A stretch of 64,000 bases of DNA from contig CATNEN010000025.1 of the NCBI GenBank assembly GCA_950097015.1, positions 6,190,001 to 6,254,000 on the forward strand. Reading direction: 5' to 3'. Shown here piece by piece: positions 11,879 to 23,690 of this stretch; position 1 is the stretch's first letter, and each line of letters opens with the position of its first letter. This stretch comes from Macrostomum hystrix (taxonomy: Eukaryota > Platyhelminthes > Macrostomidae). The notes beneath the pieces are model-generated. The model had not been told where the DNA came from. It searched no databases and worked only from the letters and a program-made list of their open reading frames with translations. The translations under genes were made by a program, and so were the position numbers.

Positions 11879-13397
11879 TCCGACCCAAACTGACGATAAA
11901 CCCAAACTCACGATAAACCCAAACTCTCGATAAGCCCTAACTCACAATAAACCCTAACTCACAATAAACCCTAACTCTCGATAAGCCCTAACTCTAATCA
12001 GTTTGATAAACCCTAACTCACGATAAACCCTAACTCACAATAAACCCTAACTCCCGATAAACCCTAACTCCCAATAAACCCTAACTCACAATAAACCCTA
12101 ACTCCCGATAAACCCTAACTCCCAATAAACCCTAACTCACAATAAACCCTAACTCCCGATAAACCCTAACTCACAATAAACCCTAACTCCCGATAAACCC
12201 TAACTCCCAATAAACCCTAACTCACAATAAACCCTAACTCCCGATAAACCCTAACTCCCAATAAACCCTAACTCACAATAAACCCTAACTCACGATAAAC
12301 CCTAACTCACAATAAACCCTAACTCACAATAAACCCTAACTCCCGATAAACCCTAACTCCCAATAAACCCTAACTCCCGATAAACCCTAACTCCCAATAA
12401 ACCCTAACTCAAATAAACCCTAACTCACGATAAACCCTAACTCACAATAAACCCTAACTCACGATAAACGCGAACTCTAATCAGTTTGATAAACCCTAAC
12501 TCACGATAAACCCTAACTCACAATAAACCCTAACTCACGACAAACCCTAACTCACGATAAACCCTAACTCACGATAAACCCGAACTCTAATCAGTTTGAT
12601 AAACCCTAACTCACAATAAACCCTAACTCACGATAAACACTAACTCATGATAAACCCTAACTCACGATAAACCCTAACTCACGATAAACCTGAACTCTAA
12701 TCAGTTTGATAAACCCTAACTCACGATAAACCCTAACTCCCGATAAACCCTAACTCACGATAAACCCTAACTCACGTTAAACCCTAACTCCCGATAAACC
12801 CTAACTCGAATCATTTTGATAAACCCTAACTCACGATAAACACTAACTCTCGATAAACCCTAACTCTCGATAAACCCTAACTCGAATCATTTTGATAAAC
12901 CCTAACTCACGATAGACACTAACTCTCGATAAGCCCTAACTCACGATAAACCCTAACTCTCGATAAACCCTAACTCTAATTAGTTAGATAAACCCTAACT
13001 CACGATAAACCCAAACTCTCGACAAGCCCTAACTCACGATAAACTTTAACTCACGATAAACCCTAACTCACGATAAACCCTAACTCACGATAAACCCGAA
13101 CTCTAATCAGTTTGATAAACCCTAACTCTCGATAAGCCCTAACTCTCGATAAACCCTAACTCACGATAAACCCTAACTCACGATAAACCCTATCTCACGA
13201 TAAACCCTAACTCACGATAAACCCTAACTCACGATAAACACTAACTCTCGATAAGCCCTAACTCTCGATAAACCCTAACTCTAATCAGTTAGATAAACCC
13301 TAACTCACGATAAACCCTAACTCTCGACAAGCCCTAACTCACGATAAACCCTAACTCACGATAAACCCTAACTCACGATAAACCCTAACTCACGAGA
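11879..13397. repeat. 17-bp telomere-like minisatellite (CCCTAA core), about 88 copies
   Basis: The unit is ATAAACCCTAACTCACG with frequent CACA, CCCG, CCCA and CTCG variants. On the minus strand each unit contains GTTAGGGTT, a 9-base match to a TTAGGG array. An AATCAGTTTGAT or AATCATTTTGAT spacer interrupts at intervals and marks a higher-order block. It is not a pure telomere tract. Confidence 0.96.
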
Positions 13398-13496
13398 AAC
13401 TGAAACTTTTGATCAAACCAAACGCTTTTATCGATCCTACATTTGTTATTTTAACCGATGTTAACTGCAGCTAAGGTGCCAATTGCTTTTTGTATT

Positions 13497-13925
13497 TCAT
13501 TTACGGAAATCGAAAAAAAACTCAAATAACCTAAAGATATTCGATTCTCTCAAAATATGATCGCGATGAAACACTTGGCCGGCATCCCTGCTAACAATGA
13601 GTAACTTGAACCCCCAATGCATTGATACAGGTGCTACAAAAGCGACACTGGCGGAATTCACACTTCTCACAATGCCTGATGCCCAACTTTTCGACCTCAA
13701 AGGGATCAGGTTCATGCACCACATGAGCTGTGCTCAATTTACCGCGCTTGAGTGAGTCGGTGTATTTTGCTGCTCCCTTTTTTCGTTTTAACTTTTTTCT
13801 CTCTTTCTCAATCACTGGCTATACCTGTGAACTGGCAGCCTATCTCTCAACCTCATCATTAGTAGCCGCTCGACCCTGCATCGCAAATTGATCTACCTGG
13901 GCTTCCGATGAATGGGAAACAGGAC
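13497..13925 (-). pseudogene. Possible decayed coding fragment with a Cys-rich end
   Basis: A minus frame ending near 13591 encodes a lysine-rich stretch and then a cluster CEKCEFRQCRFCSTC. The same frame can be followed upstream to about 13905, but two in-frame TAG codons break it at about 13838 and 13814. The frame then stops just after the Cys cluster, while a neighbouring frame stays open to about 13497. Nonsense changes plus a frame change suggest a decayed gene or transposon ORF. The CxxC spacing hints at metal binding, but no family is recognised. It could also be a chance frame. Confidence 0.25.
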
Positions 13926-14880
13926 ACCAACTGTAGCTATCCACCCCCTATTTCTTTGCTTCTTTTGTCGGTCTGTCATTTTTTATCGCTAAAGGGTTGA
14001 ACAAACGAATTGTTTGTTACCTGCTTGTTACCTGCTTGTTAAACCTTTTCCAGTTAATAAAAAAACTGAAGATCAGCTTAGTTGAAGCACGAGAACAGAC
14101 GTTCCGGTGTTGAATAGTTAAAACAAAAAGTTGTTCGGATTTGGGTAAAAAACTCATCCTACATCCACATTTGAGTAGGCACAATGCTCACACAGGGTGG
14201 CTTGTTCTCTCTCTGTCTCGTCAAAATTATTTAAATATTTAAACTATCGATTTCAAAGGACGTTTCGTTACTTTTCTATGAAATTTCTAATAATCTGATA
14301 TGCGAAGAAAATTCAAATTTCCCTTTGATCCTTACATTGGAATTGCTATGAAAAAACTGAGCAACTAAAAATATGCCGAACAGCCAGCAGACAATTTGGA
14401 AGCATTCAACCGAAAATATTGGCTTTGCTGTGGAATTTTCCTGTTTTAACTGTGGAGTTCTCTTTGAATATGGGGGAAGTGGAACTTTGCGATTCAACAA
14501 AGCAACAACAACAGCTTTGGTTAGGATTGAGAAGCTTCTGTGAGGCGTTTAACAGCTGATCAGCTGATCAGAGAGAAGAGAATGAGGCAGATGTTTTGCT
14601 GACCTGGCTTTAGGTAGCCAAGCAACCAATTCTGCAAATTTTCAGTCGTCTATTGGAAATTTTCGGACAGGTGTTTCCGATTTTTCCGCCATATTTGGTA
14701 TGAATTTGGTGGCCCACAATCGAATCCTATTTCTACTGCGCGGGTTGACCCAGTCTTCTAATTAGATCGATAATTTGATTTAATCATTTATTAGTCTGTT
14801 TAGAACCTTGGCAACCTGATATGGAGGTGGACTTAGAGTTATCAGAACTTAATTCAAGAGTTAGAAGCTATTAGTTGTCA
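13926..14880. other. Intergenic with a 16-bp palindrome
   Basis: AT-rich unique DNA. CTGATCAGCTGATCAG at 14556-14571 is a perfect palindrome. No gene seen. Confidence 0.5.
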
Positions 14881-15894
14881 GCCTAATAGAGGGAGGTGTG
14901 AGCAGTTTAACAGAAGGAACAGAGGGAGGTGTCAGTAGTTTAACAGAATGAATTGAGGGAGGTGTCAGCAGTTTAACAGAATGAATTGAGGGAGGTGTCA
15001 GCAGTTTAACAGAATGAATTGAGGGAGGTGTCAGCAGTTTAACAGAATGAATTGAGGGAGGTGTCAGCAGTTTAACAGAATGAATTGAGGGAGGTGTCAG
15101 CAGTTTAACAGAATGTATTGAGGTAGGTGTCAGCAGTTTAACAGAATGAATTGATGGAGGTGTCAGTAGTTTAACAGAATGAATTGAGGGAGGTGTCAGC
15201 AGTTTAACAGAATGAATTGAGGGAGGTGTCAGCAGTTTAACAGAATGAATTGAGGGAGGTGTCAGCAGTTTAACAGAATGAATTGAGGGAGGTGTCAGTA
15301 GTTTAACAGAATGAATTGAGGGAGGTGTCAGCAGTTTAACAGAAGGAACAGAGGGAGGTGTCAGTAGTTTAACAGAATGAATTGAGGGAGGTGTCAGTAG
15401 TTTAACAGAATGAATTGAGGGAGGTGTCAGTAGTTTAACAGAATGAATTGAGGGAGGTGTCAGTAGTTTAACAGAATGAATTGAGGGAGGTGTCAGTAGT
15501 TTAACAGAATGAATTGAGGGAGCTGTCAACAGTTTAACAGAATGAATTGAGGGAGGTGTCAGCAGTTTAACATAATGAATTGAGGGAGGTGTCAACAGTT
15601 TAACAGAATGAATTGAGGGAGGTGTCAGCAGTTTAACAGAATGAATTGAGGGAGGTGTCAGCAGTTTAACAGAATGAATTGAGGGAGGTGTCAGTAGTTT
15701 AACAGAATAAATTGAGGGAGGTGTCAGCAGTTTAACAGAATGAATTGAGGGAGGTGTCAGCAGTTTAACAGAATGAATTGAGGGAGGTGTCAGCAGTTTA
15801 ACAGAATGAATTGAGGGAGGTGTCAGCAGTTTAACAGAATGAATTGAGGGAGGTGTCAGCAGTTTAACAGAATGAATTGAGGGAGGTGTCAACT
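14881..15894. repeat. 33-bp minisatellite, about 31 copies, open in one minus frame
   Basis: The unit contains GAGGGAGGTGTCAGCAG followed by TTTAACAGAATGAATT, 33 bp in all. Because 33 is a multiple of three, the minus frame 15937-14861 stays open for 358 codons and encodes an 11-residue repeat (T-P-P-S-I-H-S-V-K-L-L). It has a Met codon at its start (15935-15937), but no signal peptide, promoter or non-repeat domain is visible. I treat it as a repeat with an incidental frame. Confidence 0.93.
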
Positions 15895-16848
15895 CACCAC
15901 CTGCACCACTTTGCGCCGAGTTGCCGCATTCGCGCAAGATTTTCTCTGATCGAGCAGCACCATCATTTCCCGGAATCTTGCCTAGTCAACAATGTTATTG
16001 GTCTGAAATAATCAATAATCATGGCTCCAGAAAACTGAACTGAAAATTAGATAGGAAAATTACCTAATAGACAACATTTGCTTACCGAAGGGGAAATCTG
16101 GTTGAAAGCGTTCCAGAACATGAATGGACGAACAAACTAAAGACCACAATAATACTTATTATCTTTATATATCAGGCGTTTGACCCTCTCCTTGTTCAGC
16201 CCTATGAGTTTGTTGTTGGGTTAGCAGCAGTTGGCTGTGGGGGGGTTGGCTGTGCTGGCCTGGCGACGCGGACCAATGAGATTCGGCCGGGTAGCTGAGA
16301 CAGACGAATAATACTCGTATTTTTCGCTCGCCAATCAGTCTACTGTTGGGAAGTAGCATTTTGCGCATATGCCACCAACTACGCTCGTACTATAACTGTA
16401 CTAATCCTTATCGCGCTTTGATTCGAAAAAAAACGTAAGAAAATCTCTACATGAATCGCTTTGTTCTGGCCGAAGTTGCAAATAATGTAAATAAACTTCT
16501 CAACGAGTGTTCTATCCTCGTTTTCTACTTAGGATGAAGCTTTGTTTCAACTAGCGCGCTTTGCGCTGTATTATATTTGCTACAAGACAGTGTTTAGATT
16601 GATAATTTATTTCTTTTTGATGTGCCGCCAAAGCTGCAAACGAAATGCAAAATAAGCTGCCCATTTTTACATTGCGCAATTCGCGCAAGCAAAAGTTGCT
16701 AGATTGAAGAGAACAGCCCAAAATTCGTTCATGCTTGTTAAGCAAATGAATCGGCAACATACGTCCCTAAGCTCACAAACACTTAGGGACGGGATTCTCT
16801 TTAAACCTGGGAAAATCGGACTTTTCATTGCCCTTTATTTCACTCCTC
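15895..16848. other. Intergenic, no gene seen
   Basis: Unique sequence with short unsupported minus frames at 16368-16165 and 16760-16551. Confidence 0.5.
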
Positions 16849-18090
16849 TCCCCTTCTGATCTTCTCCCCTTCCCATCTTCTCTCCTTCCCATCTTCTCCC
16901 CTTCCCATCTTCTCTCCTTCCCATCTTCTCCCCTTCCCATCTTCTCCCCTTCCGATCTTCTCCCCTTCCGATCTTCTTCCCTTCCTATCTTCTCCCCTTC
17001 CCATCTTCTCCCCTTCCGATCTTCTCCCCTTCCGATCTTATTCCCTTCCTATCTTCTCCCCTTCCCATCTTCTCCCCTTCCCATTTTCTCCCCTTCCGAT
17101 CTTCTCCCCTTCCGATCTTCTTCCCTTCCGATCTTCTCCCCTTCCCATCTTCTCCCCTTCCCATCTTCTCCCCTTCCCATCTTCTCCCCTTCCGATCTTC
17201 TCCCCTTCCTATCTTCTCCCCTTCCTATCTTCTCCCCTTCCCATCTTCTCCCCTTCCCATTTTCTCCCCTTCCGATCTTCCTCCCTTCCGATCTTCTCCC
17301 CTTCCCATCTTCTCCCCTTCCCATCTTCTCTCCTTCCCATCTTCTCTCCTTCCCATCTTCTCCCCTTCCCATCTTCTCTCCTTCCCATCTTCTCCCCTTC
17401 CCATCTTCTCCCCTTCCGATCTTCTCCCCTTCCGATCTTCTTCCCTTCCTATCTTCTCCCCTTCCCATCTTCTCCCCTTCCGATCTTCTCCCCTTCCGAT
17501 CTTATTCCCTTCCTATCTTCTCCCCTTCCCATCTTCTCCCCTTCCCATTTTCTCCCCTTCCGATCTTCTCCCCTTCCGATCTTCCTCCCTTCCGATCTTC
17601 TCCCCTTCCCATCTTCTCCCCTTCCCATCTTCTCCCCTTCCCATCTTCTCCCCTTCCGATCTTCTCCCCTTCCTATCTTCTCCCCTTCCTATCTTCTCCC
17701 CTTCCCATCTTCTCCCCTTCCCATTTTCTCCCCTTCCGATCTTCCTCCCTTCCGATCTTCTCCCCTTCCCATCTTCTCCCCTTCCCATCTTCTCTCCTTC
17801 CCATCTTCTCCCCTTCCCATCTTCTCTCCTTCCCATCTTCTCCCCTTCCCATTTTCTCCCCTTCCGATCTTCCTCCCTTCCGATCTTCTCCCCTTCCCAT
17901 CTTCTCCCCTTCCCATCTTCTCTCCTTCCCATCTTCTCCCCTTCCCATCTTCTCCCATTCCCATCTTCCCCCCTTCCCATCTTCTCCCCTTCTCATCTTC
18001 TCCCATTGCTATCTTCTCCCCTTACCATCTTATCCCATTCTCATCTTCTCTGATTCCCATTTTTCCTTCCCCATTTTCCCCGCTTCCCAT
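16849..18090. repeat. 16-bp pyrimidine-rich minisatellite, about 77 copies
   Basis: The unit is CTTCTCCCCTTCCCAT, with CCGAT, CCTAT and CTCC variants. A rare CTTATTCCC variant recurs at 17037 and 17501, exactly 464 bp (29 units) apart, so a 29-unit block was duplicated. Long frames on both strands are repeat translations. The strand bias suits triplex-type structure. Confidence 0.97.
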
Positions 18091-18540
18091 ATTCTCTTGT
18101 CTTAAAAGTATAAAATGGAAGAACTAGTTGTAGGAAGCTGCGTGCCTCGCATGTCTCGCAAATGGGTCAACTCAACAATAATGGCGGTCGACCCAAAATT
18201 CGTGGATAAAAGAAATGCCAGAATGCTGCTGGTGTCTGGCTTCTAGATTAAATTGTCTCGCGAGTCGCGAAATTCAGCGCGAAAAATGCAATCCGATACG
18301 CGACAAAGCCAGGCCCACCGTACAATAAAAAACGGAGATCAAAGAAGCGATAAGATAAGATGGCGGCGGTCTTTTGATGTTGATGAAAACTGTCGGCGCC
18401 TACTTTGACTGATAAAATTATAAATACGAGCAAATAACACTGCAGGATCAATATGATCTACGTAATAGACTAATCCTTTAGCTGAAGTAAATTATACTCT
18501 CAATTCAGTGCTTTTCGAAAAGTGAACCCTCGATGATAAT
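18091..18540. other. Intergenic, no gene seen
   Basis: Unique spacer between two arrays, without a supported frame. Confidence 0.5.
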
Positions 18541-20033
18541 GCTGAGAATCATTCAAGTGAAACAGAGAATCACTCTTCAGGTGACACGGTGTATCACTCC
18601 TCAGGTGACACTGATAATCACTCTTCAGGTGACACTGAGAATCACTCTTCAGGTGACACTGAGAATCACTCCTCAGGTGACACGGAGAATCACTCCTTAG
18701 GTGACACTGAGAATCACTCTTCAGGTGACACGGCGAATCACTCCTCAGGTGACACTGAGAATCACTCTTCAGGTGACACTGAGAATCACTCTTCAGGTGA
18801 CACTGAGAATCACTCTGAAGGTTACTGAGAATCACTCTAAGGGTGACTGAGAATCACTCTTCAGGTGACACGGCGAATCACTCCTCAGGTGACAGGTAGA
18901 ATCACTCTTCTGGTGACACTGAGAATCACTCTTCAGGTGACACGGCGAATCACTCCTCAGGTGACAGGTAGAATCACTCCTCGGGTGACACTGAGAATCA
19001 CTCCTCAGGTGACAGGTGGAATCACTCCTCAGGTGACACGGAGAATCACTCTTCAGGTGACACGGAGAATCACTCTTCAGGTGACAAGGCGAATCACTCC
19101 TCAGGTGACACTGAGAATCACTCCTCAGGTGACAGGTAGAATCACTCTTCAGGTGACACTGAGAATCACTCTTCAGGTGACACTGAGAATCACTCTTCAG
19201 GTGACACGGCGAATCACTCCTCAGGTGACAGGTAGAATCACTCCTCGGGTGACACTGAGAATCACTCCTCAGGTGACAGGTGGAATCACTCCTCAGGTGA
19301 CACGGAGAATCACTCTTCAGGTGACACGGAGAATCACTCTTCAGGTGACAAGGCGAATCACTCCTCAGGTGACACTGAGAATCACTCCTCAGGTGACACT
19401 GAGAATCACTCTTCAGGTGACACTGAGAATCACTCTTCAGGTGACACTGAGAATCACTCTTCAGGTGACACGGCGAATCACTCCTCAGGTGACACGGCGA
19501 ATCACTCCTCAGGTGACACTGAGAATCACTCCTCAGGTGACAGGTGGAATCACTCCTCAGGTGACACGGAGAATCACTCTTCAGGTGACAAGGCGAATCA
19601 CTCCTCAGGTGACACTGAGAATCACTCCTCAGGTGACACTGAGAATCACTCTGAAGGTTACTGAGAATCACTCTAAGGGTGACTGAGAATCACTCTAAGG
19701 GTGACTGAGAATCACTCTTCAGGTGACACTGAGAATCACTCCTCAGTGGACACGGAGAATCACTCTTCAGGTGACACGGAGAATCACTCCTCAGGTGACA
19801 GGTAGAATCACTCCTCAGGTGACACGGAGAATCACTCCTCAGGTGACACGGAGAATCACTCTTCAGGTGACACGGAGAATCACTCCTCAGGTGACAGGTA
19901 GAATCACTCCTCAGGTGACACGGAGAATCACTCCTCAGGTGACACGGAGAATCACTCCTCAGGTGACACGGAGAATCACTCTTCAGGTGACACAGAGAAT
20001 CACTCCTCAGGTGACACGAAGAATGACTCCCCA
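18541..20033. repeat. 24-bp minisatellite, first block, about 62 copies
   Basis: The unit contains GAATCACTCTTCAGGTGACA, 24 bp in all, with CTGA, CGGA, CGGC and GGTA variants. A marker string (AGGTAGAATCACTCCTCGGG) recurs at about 18967 and 19231, a 264-bp (11-unit) higher-order step. Frames on both strands remain open for up to 279 codons because 24 is a multiple of three. They have no non-repeat domain. Confidence 0.97.
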
Positions 20034-20909
20034 GACAATATCGAAAATCCCCGCCATAGGATCTTTTGGACAGTTTTTGGATCTGGTGGTCACTTCTGGG
20101 ATCTGCTTCACTGTCTCGGGTGTGTCAGAATTTACTATTTTGACTTAACTCAGCTTTGTTTAGAATGCTACTTGCAGTAGGGTCAAATGTATAATTCAAA
20201 GGTTATATTCTGGTAGTTAGCAATGACCTTTCTGTGAAAAATCCGAGTTTGGAATCCCTCTCTCGCTTTCAGAAAGGTCGCTTTCACCTGTCCCATATTG
20301 AGGCACAATGTCCCTTATATGGCCTTCGCAGTATCGTCGCTATCCCATCATTTAGCTTCAGTTTAAAGCACAGGACTCTATTTTTTTAAATTCCTATAAT
20401 GGCCAAAGGAAAGCGCAAAGGTTGAAATAAAAAAATATTTTTCGAAAATGGAACTGTAATCAAGAGTGTTCAGCATTGTCTAACAACCCTTTAGCTAGCT
20501 AGGGACTTTTCGTCACAAAAGTTTAAATGAGAATTTGAAAGTGCTAAATTTCCCAGCATCCGTATGCCTCCGAGCTTCAAAACATCTAACTACACAAAAA
20601 AGTGTCTGGAACGGCAGCAACGACAGTAATTGAAGGAAATTCAGGGCCTCGACAACGCCACCTGAGCACTCTTTCATCGGACATTTCTTACTTTTTTGGA
20701 CAATTCCCAGGCTGAAAGTCAGTCAGGCTGGCGTGTTTTTTCTCCACTTATGACCTTCTATGAAATCCATGAAAATTACATTCGCCACTATTTTGTTTCT
20801 GGTCTTTTTGACCTTTTTGGATATAGATATGGGTTAAAACAACTCGTTTACAAGCAATACTATTGGAATCAGAGTAATCGATAATAGAGAAGGTAGCAGT
20901 GCCACTTAG
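20034..20909. other. Unique spacer between two blocks of the same minisatellite
   Basis: About 875 bp of non-repeat sequence. A short frame at 20696-20884 shows nothing recognisable. Confidence 0.5.
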
Positions 20910-21860
20910 TCCTCATGTGACACTCACATTCACTCCCAGTTGACTGAGAATCACTTAACAAGCGACTGGGAATCACTACTCAGGTGACACTGAGAATCAC
21001 TCATCAGGTGATACTGAGAATCACTCTGAAGGTGACACTGAGAATCACTCCACAGTTGACTGAGAATCACTCTGAAGGTGACACTGAGAATCACTCTGAT
21101 GGTGACACTGAGAACCGCTCTTCAGGTGATACTGAGAATCACTCTTCAGGTGACAGGTAGAATCACTCCTCAGGTGACACTGAGAATCACTCTTCAGGTG
21201 ACACTGAGAATCACTCCTCGGGTGACACTGAGAATCACTCTTCAGGTGACACTGAGAATCACTCCTCAGGTGACACTGAGAATCACTCCTCAGGTGACAC
21301 TGAGAATCACTCCTCAGTTGACTGAGAATCACTCTTCAGGTGACACTGAAAACCGCTCTTCAGGTGACACGGAGAATCACTCTTCAGGTGACACTGAGAA
21401 TCACTCTGAAGGTGACCGAGAATCACTCTTCAAGTGACTGAGAATCACTCCTCAGGTGACACTGAGAATCACTCCTCAGTTGACTGAGAATCACTCTTCA
21501 GGTGACACTGAAAACCGCTCTTCAGGTGACACGGAGAATCACTCTTCAGGTGACACTGAGAATCACTCTGAAGGTGACCGAGAATCACTCTTCAAGTGAC
21601 TGAGAATCACTCCTCAGGTGACACTGAGAATCACTCTTCAGGTGACACGGAGAATCACTCTGAAGGTGACTGAGAATCACTCTGAAGGTGAAACTGAGAA
21701 TCACTCCTCGGGTGACACTGAGAATCACTCCTTAACAGTTCGTGAGACTCGATCACTCTTCAGGCGATACTGAGAACCGCTCTTCAGGTGAGTCAGGTGT
21801 ATCTCACTCGGACCAAAGTGAGATTCTCTACTCTGGTAGCACTGAGAATCACTCACCCAT
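20910..21860. repeat. 24-bp minisatellite, second block, about 40 copies
   Basis: Same family and orientation as the block at 18541-20033, but with shorter TGACTGAGAATCAC units, AAAACCGCTC variants and more decay at both ends. Confidence 0.96.
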
Positions 21861-23690
21861 CATCTGCTAAATCATAAATCATGATGATCAGAGAGATCTC
21901 GCCTAATATATTCTGGGTTTAGCTGCCTTTACTTTTGGCTTAATGTGGAGAAGCGCTTTCACATCCGGCGCGGCCAATTAGTAAATCATGCCACCCCTAC
22001 TGAAATGAAGCACTAGAAGTGAATTAATCGAACCAGAGGAATCGAGTGTGCTCAGAATCAAATCAGTTCCGTGGTGCCATCAAACATGAGTTTTCCATAT
22101 TTTTCAGAGTTTTTCATGCATCATGGTCTAATCTTGTCCCCTTACGGCTCTCTACTGTTCAAAAAGATTTTTTATCAAACTCAGAACACTTCTGCAAAGA
22201 ACTCAACTTTCGCAGCGATCAGTTTTACTTAAAAAGATTTACCCCTGAAGTATCTCAAGCGCTGGATTCCGACTGTGGCTCCTGCTTCCACTGCAGTGTT
22301 GTATATAGCTAGCCAATTTACTTTCTTTGTACTACTAACTACTAATACTATTTCTACTACTAATGCTACACTAGTAGTAGTAATGTGTCATTAACAACGT
22401 GAAGTGAATAATTGAGCATTGATAGCAACACAGGGACAACTAAAACTCTCGGGACGCGAAACGAGCCAAACAAGCTGTCAAGCCGTGCTCAGGAGTATAA
22501 GGCAAGACTGCCCGTAGGCTTGGTTTGGGTTAGTAGCGAATTTAGTTTATTAGTCACGATGTTTCACGATACACTTGCATATATATATAAGTAGACGAGT
22601 CAACAAGGCTTAAAAGTCAACAGGTGTTGAGTACATCAATAATAAATATTCAGGCTGCGTACATTGGGTCAGAGTGCGGTTGGCGCGCAGGCCTGCAGAT
22701 CTACCACAGTTCACTTGCTTAACACAGTTCACGGTTCATTCACGGCTCAAACCCCGGCACGTCATAAGCCAAACGAGGGTTTTAGTTGTCCCTGTAGCAA
22801 CAACAACACATTTATGCTCGAGCTTAAAATCTTTATAATTTATTCTGCTCCCATAGGAGAACGTTTGTCCAAAAGCCGATGACGTCATTTTCTAAAAATA
22901 GACGTCGTTTTCTGCCTGGGGTAGGTTGCCAGTCGAGTTGCCACTCGAAGAAGAAGCAGAAGAAGCGTTCCGGATTTCAATATTCTGGAGATGAAGGAAT
23001 TTCCATGAAAAACATCAGTCGTATCAGGATCTGTATCAGTCGTTAAATTTGAAAATATTTACCACAAGTTTGCTAAAATATTAAGCAAAAAGCTAACAAT
23101 ACAGTAACAGGAAAGCAGTACAATGTTACAGGTATTGCGCCTTAACTATTCAACTATCCTGTCTGTCTATCGAGTTTATAAAGTGTTTTTTCTATGAAAC
23201 CTCTATTTTTAAAAGGTTGTGATTTAGAAGATAAGTCAGCTTTTAAGCATAAATAATTTAAATCACTGCGAAGTCTTTTAGTATGTGATAGATCAAAATC
23301 TCAGCAGGCAAATCAAATTGTCATATGGATATGTTAGCCGTTCATTGTGGCCGTAGGGAATAGCGAAAAGACAGCGGAAATAAAAGCCAGCCCCCCGCCG
23401 CGATGATCTCTCGGTAACTCGCCAAATCCCATATCCCCTCTGGCATGCGGTCCGCTCTAAACTGCATGTGCCAATCTCATCCCGGCTCGATAAGCCGCCT
23501 TAGCCTGATCCTCCAATGGCTGCGCCATGACACGCACGGCTTTTAAATAGCGAAAGCAGGACAGGGTGCAAGGGATGAGGATTGGGACAGCGGGCTGCAG
23601 CAGGGATTAAAATTGGCCTCGGCGTGCGCCACCCATAAAAAGCTAGATTCAATTCGATTAAAATTCGACAGTTTTCCGGGGCAGGAAATC
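21861..23690. other. Region upstream of the GPCR gene
   Basis: No ORF is supported. A perfect CRE palindrome (TGACGTCA) lies at 22880-22887. A (CTA)3/(TAG)3 hairpin lies at 22354-22380. A TATA-like TTTTAAATAG is near 23541. Any untranslated first exon of the GPCR would be here. Confidence 0.4.
22880..22887. promoter_or_regulatory. CRE palindrome TGACGTCA
   Basis: Perfect 8-bp cAMP-response-element consensus, about 800 bp upstream of the GPCR start codon. A second GACGTC follows at about 22901. An 8-mer occurs by chance about once per 65 kb, so the link to the gene is tentative. Confidence 0.3.

Noticed and set aside
16828-18105. 425-codon plus frame of P/S/L/F repeats
   Set aside because: It reads through the 16-bp pyrimidine array. 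The opposite strand is open too, as expected for a stop-free repeat.
18832-19686. Long frames on both strands (SDSQCHLR and RITPQVT repeats)
   Set aside because: The 24-bp unit is a multiple of three, so both strands stay open without selection.
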